A DNA stretch of 45,852 nucleotides from Aureobasidium sp. EXF-3400 (Eukaryota > Ascomycota > Dothideomycetes > Dothideales > Saccotheciaceae), in the NCBI GenBank assembly GCA_024195585.1, contig SWBL01000378.1, positions 1 through 45,852 on the forward strand, read 5' to 3'. Below are positions 41,901-45,852 of this stretch, in pieces. Every line of letters begins with the position of its first letter. Positions within the stretch are counted from its first letter, which is position 1. The position numbers and the translations under genes are program-made. The notes below the pieces were generated by a model. That model was not told the DNA's origin. It worked only from the letters and a program-made list of their open reading frames with translations, and made no database searches.

Positions 41901-44380
41901 CAAGCCGTCAGCACGTCCCAGCGGTGATCGGCATTGTCGACAGTTGCATGAACAGTGGCCTTGGTTGTTTCACAGAGCATGGCTCGACATCTTGATATGA
42001 TATGTCGATTGTGACATGAAGCGCAAGCAGTGGCATGTCGTTTCTGGAGTGGAGGAGCGTCAGATCTCATCCCAATTGCTGGGACATGGCCAAAGCGAAA
42101 TAGATTGAAGCCATGTGGCTGGAGACGCGAAAGAGGAGCCGGTTGCACCTGCTCATTTTGCGACGGACACTGCATACAGATCCTGTGCGTTCCACCGAGA
42201 TTTTGAGTAAGAGGCAGTTCGTCTTCAATCTCGTTAACCGTTGCTGTTGTTGAGTCAGAAAATGGTTCTCTTGAGTTTTGCCAGGGACTTTTTGAGGACC
42301 GGATGGGTTATGAACTTAGGGCAGACGAAAATTGGACAAATGATTCGTCGAGATTGCTTCTGGTCCGCGGGGCTGCCGACAGCCGTATTATCGATACGAA
42401 ACGAAGCGAGTCATGTCACAACAACCATCCATGAATCTTGGTCTCCATGTGATAACATCGACAACTTTTTCGTATGCCACATGGTTTGTACGTTATCTTG
42501 GACTAGGAGTTTGGCAAGTACATCGTGACCTTGAGATCTACCAACGATGCTGGACTTGCCTTCCGATCGCTCCGGCTGCGAAATGTGAACTCAGCATTTT
42601 CGAGCCGGCCTAGAGCGGACGAGCCCTGGGATATGTGCCGCGTGGTTCAGCTCATCAATAGCAGACTGGTACATTGAGAAGCTGGTGTTTCCTAGCTCTG
42701 GTGCAGCTGGTGCGATGCCTGGTAGGCTGTTACGATGAATCGCGTGAAATGAAGCGGAGTTGAGACTTCGAAGCCATTGATTCAGGCCTGCAACCAACAT
42801 ACAGCGCTTCGTAAGGCGGACAGTGGTCAGACGCCCTTTGTAACGGTCCTAAGTGTACACATGGCATGCGATAGATCTCGGGCTTCTCGTGGTGTGAACA
42901 ACTCCGATGTGACACCACGACAGCTCCATGGACAATTGTTTGAAACGTCGGCATTACGAAACGTGCGCCAGGACATGTCGTGTAAGGGTCCACGAACTGA
43001 AGTCTCCTGACGGCTGGCCTCATGCGGCATCATGAATAACTTTTGGTGGGAGAACGACGAGACCATCACCTTTGCTCTTTGTCACGGTCTTTTACTTGTC
43101 CAACATGCACTGAGGAAACGTGACTTGTGCACGGAGCTTCGGTAAGCATAAATTACCTTGCGAAAGACAATTGAGCGCATTGTCAATATTGACCCAGCTT
43201 TCCGTACTGGTTGATCTTTCACCTATCTATCCATATGTCCGAAATGCTTCGCTGATCTGTCTCATATTAAGTGAACGCAGTCGATTTCGGCCTGCAAGCG
43301 CAAGACAACAGCTCTTGTCGGTCCGCATTTGTCTGTATCAATCCTGCATTGGGAATGCAAACCAAATTCCAGGCACGATGGTTGCCGATGGGAGTTGTTC
43401 GGTAGATCATCTGCAAACTATTGAGTCTTTACGGGCTATGAGAGCCTTCCCTTTGGGCGTTTTCGTTGACATGACTTTCTCCTTATCTCATTCTCGCTAG
43501 TGGCATTAGGGAAGAGTTATAAGGATGCTTGCTATGTGTGGCACTGATCTTCATGGTGTTTCGAGAATCGATCTTCCAGACAAGGATATTCCACGTTTGC
43601 AATCGAGAATCTAGATGGTCCTTTCGTCAGTTGGTCAACCACGCTGAGACCAGCGTCCAAATCGATCGCAACTCAACATTCTAAAGTTTGATGCAAACTT
43701 CAGTCTTGAAACGCGTTTGGTCAACGTGTTTCATACGCTTGGACTGAATATGGTCCATGCAGCGAGCGTGCCAAGAATTGCGGCTTGGCTTTTCCTCGCT
43801 AAGCTGGACTTCATCTCTCGTCGTTTTCCGTAGACCAACCTCTTTTGCTTCTACTAGATTTGAGATACAAATGCGAAAACAGAAAGGGGCTCTATCAAAG
43901 ACCTTGTCACACAATCTCTATGACGCGTGAAGGCGCCACAACCGCATACCAGGTCCGAGGTCAGCTGTGTAGAAAAGAGCAGGAAGTCTTGTGATTACAC
44001 GCTCGATGAGGCCCTGACTTTATCATTGTTCAGAGCAAGAGACGATATCAAAGATGATTTTGAGATATGCTTTTGTGTTCATTGTAGCTCGACGCCTGTG
44101 CGATTTGCAACGTAGTAAATCCTCACAGTCGAATAGCATCACTTCTTGTCTTGCGCCAAAGTTCGCCCACTACTAGTCAAGTCGCGTCGTCCTTTCCTCT
44201 TCTTAGTTACACGATTGACAATCATTGTAACATACCTTTCATTTCACTGCAACCAGCCTCTCACTCTCTTAAGCAGTTCAAAAACACTTCTCAACAATTT
44301 CTCGTTCCCATAAATCTATCCTACCACTTCAATTCTCTCGCTCTGCCTTTTCTTTCTTTTCTCTCTTACACTAACTATAC

Positions 44381-44467
44381 ATCAACAACATACATCGAGG
44401 TTACACATCAACACCACATGTCAAACGTACGTCAACACCACGCATCATAACTACACGTCAACAACAG
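44381..44467 (+). repeat. Short TACRTCAACA-type repeats in the F-box gene 2 leader
   Basis: Four imperfect copies of a motif close to ACA/TTCAACAMCA appear in sequence (ATCAACAACA, ATCAACACCA, GTCAACACCA, GTCAACAACA), two of them including ACGTCA. They lie 20-100 bp before the ATG at 44483 and may be 5' UTR. Confidence 0.6.
44418..44450 (+). CDS. Candidate 10-codon upstream ORF of F-box gene 2
   Basis: ATG at 44418 opens MSNVRQHHAS and stops at TAA 33 bases before the main ATG. If transcription starts upstream of 44418, this uORF could lower translation of the F-box gene. There is no evidence here for the transcription start, so the role is inferred. Confidence 0.3.
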   Translation: MSNVRQHHAS

Positions 44468-44482
44468 CTCATCCAAGCAAAG

Positions 44483-45544
44483 ATGCTTCGGCTTCCCAAC
44501 GAACTTCTCTCGCGCATCGCCGACTTCTCGCAAGACGAAGATCTTCCATCAATGCGCCTCAGCTGCAAACTTCTGGAGCAAAACACCCGCAAGCACTTCG
44601 CCGCTGCATTCATCACGGAAATTACCTTCCCTGCCTCTCTCTTCGGCATTCGACGCCTCAAGGAAATCCTCGCAAATCCAAAGTTCGCCCCATGTGTCGA
44701 GAGATGCATGGCTTTGGTTGATCGAGGCCCGCTCTTCGATAAAGATAAGTGCGAAGCGCTCTTGACTGAGATCTTCTTCCAACCGTCACACAATGGTCAT
44801 GGCTTTGAATTCGGCATTGTCTACCGCCCCCACCCCGATGATCAAGATTTCAAGTCGTGTGAGCAACTCATCGAACGAAGCCAAGATTTTGCACGTTCGA
44901 TGGTCGACGCGTACCCTTCCAAGTCACCTGTGCGGTGCTTCGTAGTTGACCATCGAAACCTATCCTTGAAGCACCGCTTCACTGGAGTATATCTGAGGTT
45001 GGCACGCAGATTGTCGTCGCCTAGCCATGGTTCTCCATTCAAGCACAGGGAAGTGGAGGTGCGCATGAGAGACCGCGATGAAAACTTTAGAGGTTCTTCT
45101 ATGTTTTGCCTCTCATTCTCGCAGGATGGAACCTGCATCAAGTTTGATGGCGTACAACGCACAAACTGCTTGCGTCTTGACATGATACGCACGTGGGACA
45201 TCAAGGAGGTTCATATCATCAACTGCAACATTTCGACACTCGCCCTGCGAAAACTCTTCTGCAGTATCGACAGCCGAACGTGGCGACTTGAGATCAAGAA
45301 CTGCCAGTTCACATATCGGCACGGATGGACTGCAGACAACTCTCGTCGCTTCAAGAACGTCATCTGTGCCAGTGCCGACAGGCTCAGCTCCTGCTTGTTA
45401 AGCAATCTCACAAACTCGACATCGGGACCGATCTTCGAAGGAGACTTTGAGGCTACTGGCTCGACCCAAATTCGTTACCGCATCGACGCGTTGAAGTTCC
45501 TTGAGCGAAACTTTGATGAACCCGACCCGGATGATTCAGACTAG
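44483..45544 (+). CDS. F-box protein (paralogue of the gene at 5.2 kb)
   Basis: Intronless, 353 residues. The F-box-like motif sits at the very N-terminus (LRLPNELLSRIADFSQDEDL, then PSMRLSCKLL), so unlike its paralogue it has no 30-residue leader. The remainder has the same general plan as the gene at 5199-6254: a FAAAFIT segment after the F-box, a central part with few repeats, and SNLTNSTSGPIFEGDFEATG near the end. It ends in an acidic tail (DEPDPDDSD). The likely role is substrate recognition in an SCF ubiquitin ligase, by family. The ATG context (GCAAAGATGC) is good. The two genes lie 39 kb apart in the same orientation. Confidence 0.82.
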   Translation: MLRLPNELLSRIADFSQDEDLPSMRLSCKLLEQNTRKHFAAAFITEITFPASLFGIRRLKEILANPKFAPCVERCMALVDRGPLFDKDKCEALLTEIFFQPSHNGHGFEFGIVYRPHPDDQDFKSCEQLIERSQDFARSMVDAYPSKSPVRCFVVDHRNLSLKHRFTGVYLRLARRLSSPSHGSPFKHREVEVRMRDRDENFRGSSMFCLSFSQDGTCIKFDGVQRTNCLRLDMIRTWDIKEVHIINCNISTLALRKLFCSIDSRTWRLEIKNCQFTYRHGWTADNSRRFKNVICASADRLSSCLLSNLTNSTSGPIFEGDFEATGSTQIRYRIDALKFLERNFDEPDPDDSD

Positions 45545-45757
45545 AAAGACAATTGGGAGGTCAGTGGTGCTGAGATATTGAAGAAGAAGATGAAGATAGA
45601 CCACTATACTCAAAGAACAGTCGCCCTACAGTATCGAGATTGTCCTTAGATAGTACACATCACGCTATCTCATATACACGGTCAAGATAAAAATCAATCA
45701 AACAGTCCTGCCAATACATATCCTTAGTTAGAACCACAATCAAAAAGCAAATAGAGC
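45545..45757. other. Intergenic region, F-box gene 2 to 5S rRNA
   Basis: About 210 bp with the F-box 3' UTR. Nothing else seen. Confidence 0.4.
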
Positions 45758-45761
45758 AAAA
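45758..45761 (-). terminator. Pol III terminator of the 5S rRNA gene
   Basis: On the minus strand the 5S sequence ends GTACG and runs into TTTT, the standard RNA polymerase III stop signal. Short run, so modest confidence. Confidence 0.5.
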
Positions 45762-45852
45762 CGTACAGCAGCAGGGATTCCCACGTGGTCACCCACCGTA
45801 GTACTAATCTGCCGTTCAACTGCTTATGTATGGCAGAGCGGACGGGATGCCC
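45761..45852 (-). rRNA. 5S ribosomal RNA, 3' part (5' end outside window)
   Basis: The minus strand reads GGGCATCCCGTCCGCTCTGC, then TTAGTACTACGGTGGGTGAC and CCACGTGGGAATCCC, ending GCTGCTGTACGT, which follows the fungal 5S rRNA consensus (CCCGUCCGCUC, UUAGUA, GGUGGGUGACCAC, GGAAUCCC) from about base 28 to the 3' end. The start lies beyond the right edge. A single 5S gene among protein genes fits the dispersed 5S arrangement of filamentous ascomycetes. Most of the internal Pol III promoter (A box and C box) should be inside this part. The copy has no obvious disruption in the visible part. Confidence 0.92.

Larger units (their letters stand above)
41229..44482. other. 3.25-kb region without a supported gene
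   Basis: Overlapping ORFs up to 126 codons on both strands carry no domain or coherent splice pattern. The region does hold a perfect palindrome and a perfect hairpin near 41.83-41.90 kb, a near-palindrome at 41459-41477, and the leader of the F-box gene on the right (all listed separately). Confidence 0.4.

Noticed and set aside
41816..42175. 119-codon minus-strand ORF with CASCHNRH
   Set aside because: Spans the palindrome and hairpin, no full zinc-finger pattern, no start context or neighbours supporting it.
1..45852. CRISPR array, bacterial operon or phage-type elements
   Set aside because: Introns, signal peptides, nuclear/mitochondrial gene families and 5S structure are all fungal; no regularly spaced repeats with unique spacers.

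Overview
This is a gene-dense stretch of a filamentous ascomycete nuclear genome. Short GT-AG introns (49-88 bp in the reliable models) with typical fungal splice sites, fungal-type families (MDM10, GT34, PTH11/rhodopsin-like membrane protein, MCT-like MFS, GFA-domain protein) and a dispersed 5S rRNA gene all point that way. A Dothideomycete is my best guess from gene style, but the sequence does not prove the class.

Layout, left to right. 1-5 kb: the end of a ribosomal protein eL32 gene, then a divergent housekeeping pair, MRT4-like (60S assembly) and MDM10 (ERMES/SAM beta-barrel), then a small GFA/CENP-V-type zinc protein. 5-9 kb: an F-box protein gene, then a minus-strand Copia-type Gag-like gene. 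The latter is open for about 740 codons except for two in-frame TAG codons, and its C-terminal half carries a diverged tandem copy of one module. 10-12 kb: a four-exon gene for a secreted cysteine-repeat protein with kexin-type KR sites, whose repeat unit was duplicated together with its intron. 12-14.5 kb: a five-exon WD40 (WDR89-like) gene on the minus strand and a small uncharacterised ORF. About 14.4-18.5 kb holds no gene I can support. 18.5-25.4 kb: a SCOC-like short coiled-coil protein, a GT34 (GMA12/MNN10) glycosyltransferase with an uncertain 5' end, SEC63 and an STK19-like winged-helix protein. 26-30 kb: an MFS monocarboxylate-type transporter and a Gfo/Idh/MocA oxidoreductase. 31-38.5 kb: one giant secreted Ser/Thr-rich protein of about 2,506 residues, with two N-terminal cysteine modules, several small globular islands, a PAN-like domain, tandem repeats and a cluster of dibasic sites. 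39.7-41.2 kb: a rhodopsin-like 7TM protein on the minus strand. 41.2-44.5 kb: no supported gene, but a perfect 16-bp palindrome followed closely by a perfect 15-bp hairpin. 44.5-45.5 kb: a second F-box protein related to the first. The window ends inside a minus-strand 5S rRNA gene.

No operon-like system is expected here and none was seen. Most genes are independent housekeeping or surface/secretory functions. SEC63 and the GT34 enzyme belong to the secretory pathway that the two secreted repeat proteins would use, but that link is only general. The least conventional parts are the twice-interrupted Gag-derived gene, the kexin-site cysteine-repeat precursor, the mosaic surface protein, and the paired dyad elements at 41.83-41.90 kb.
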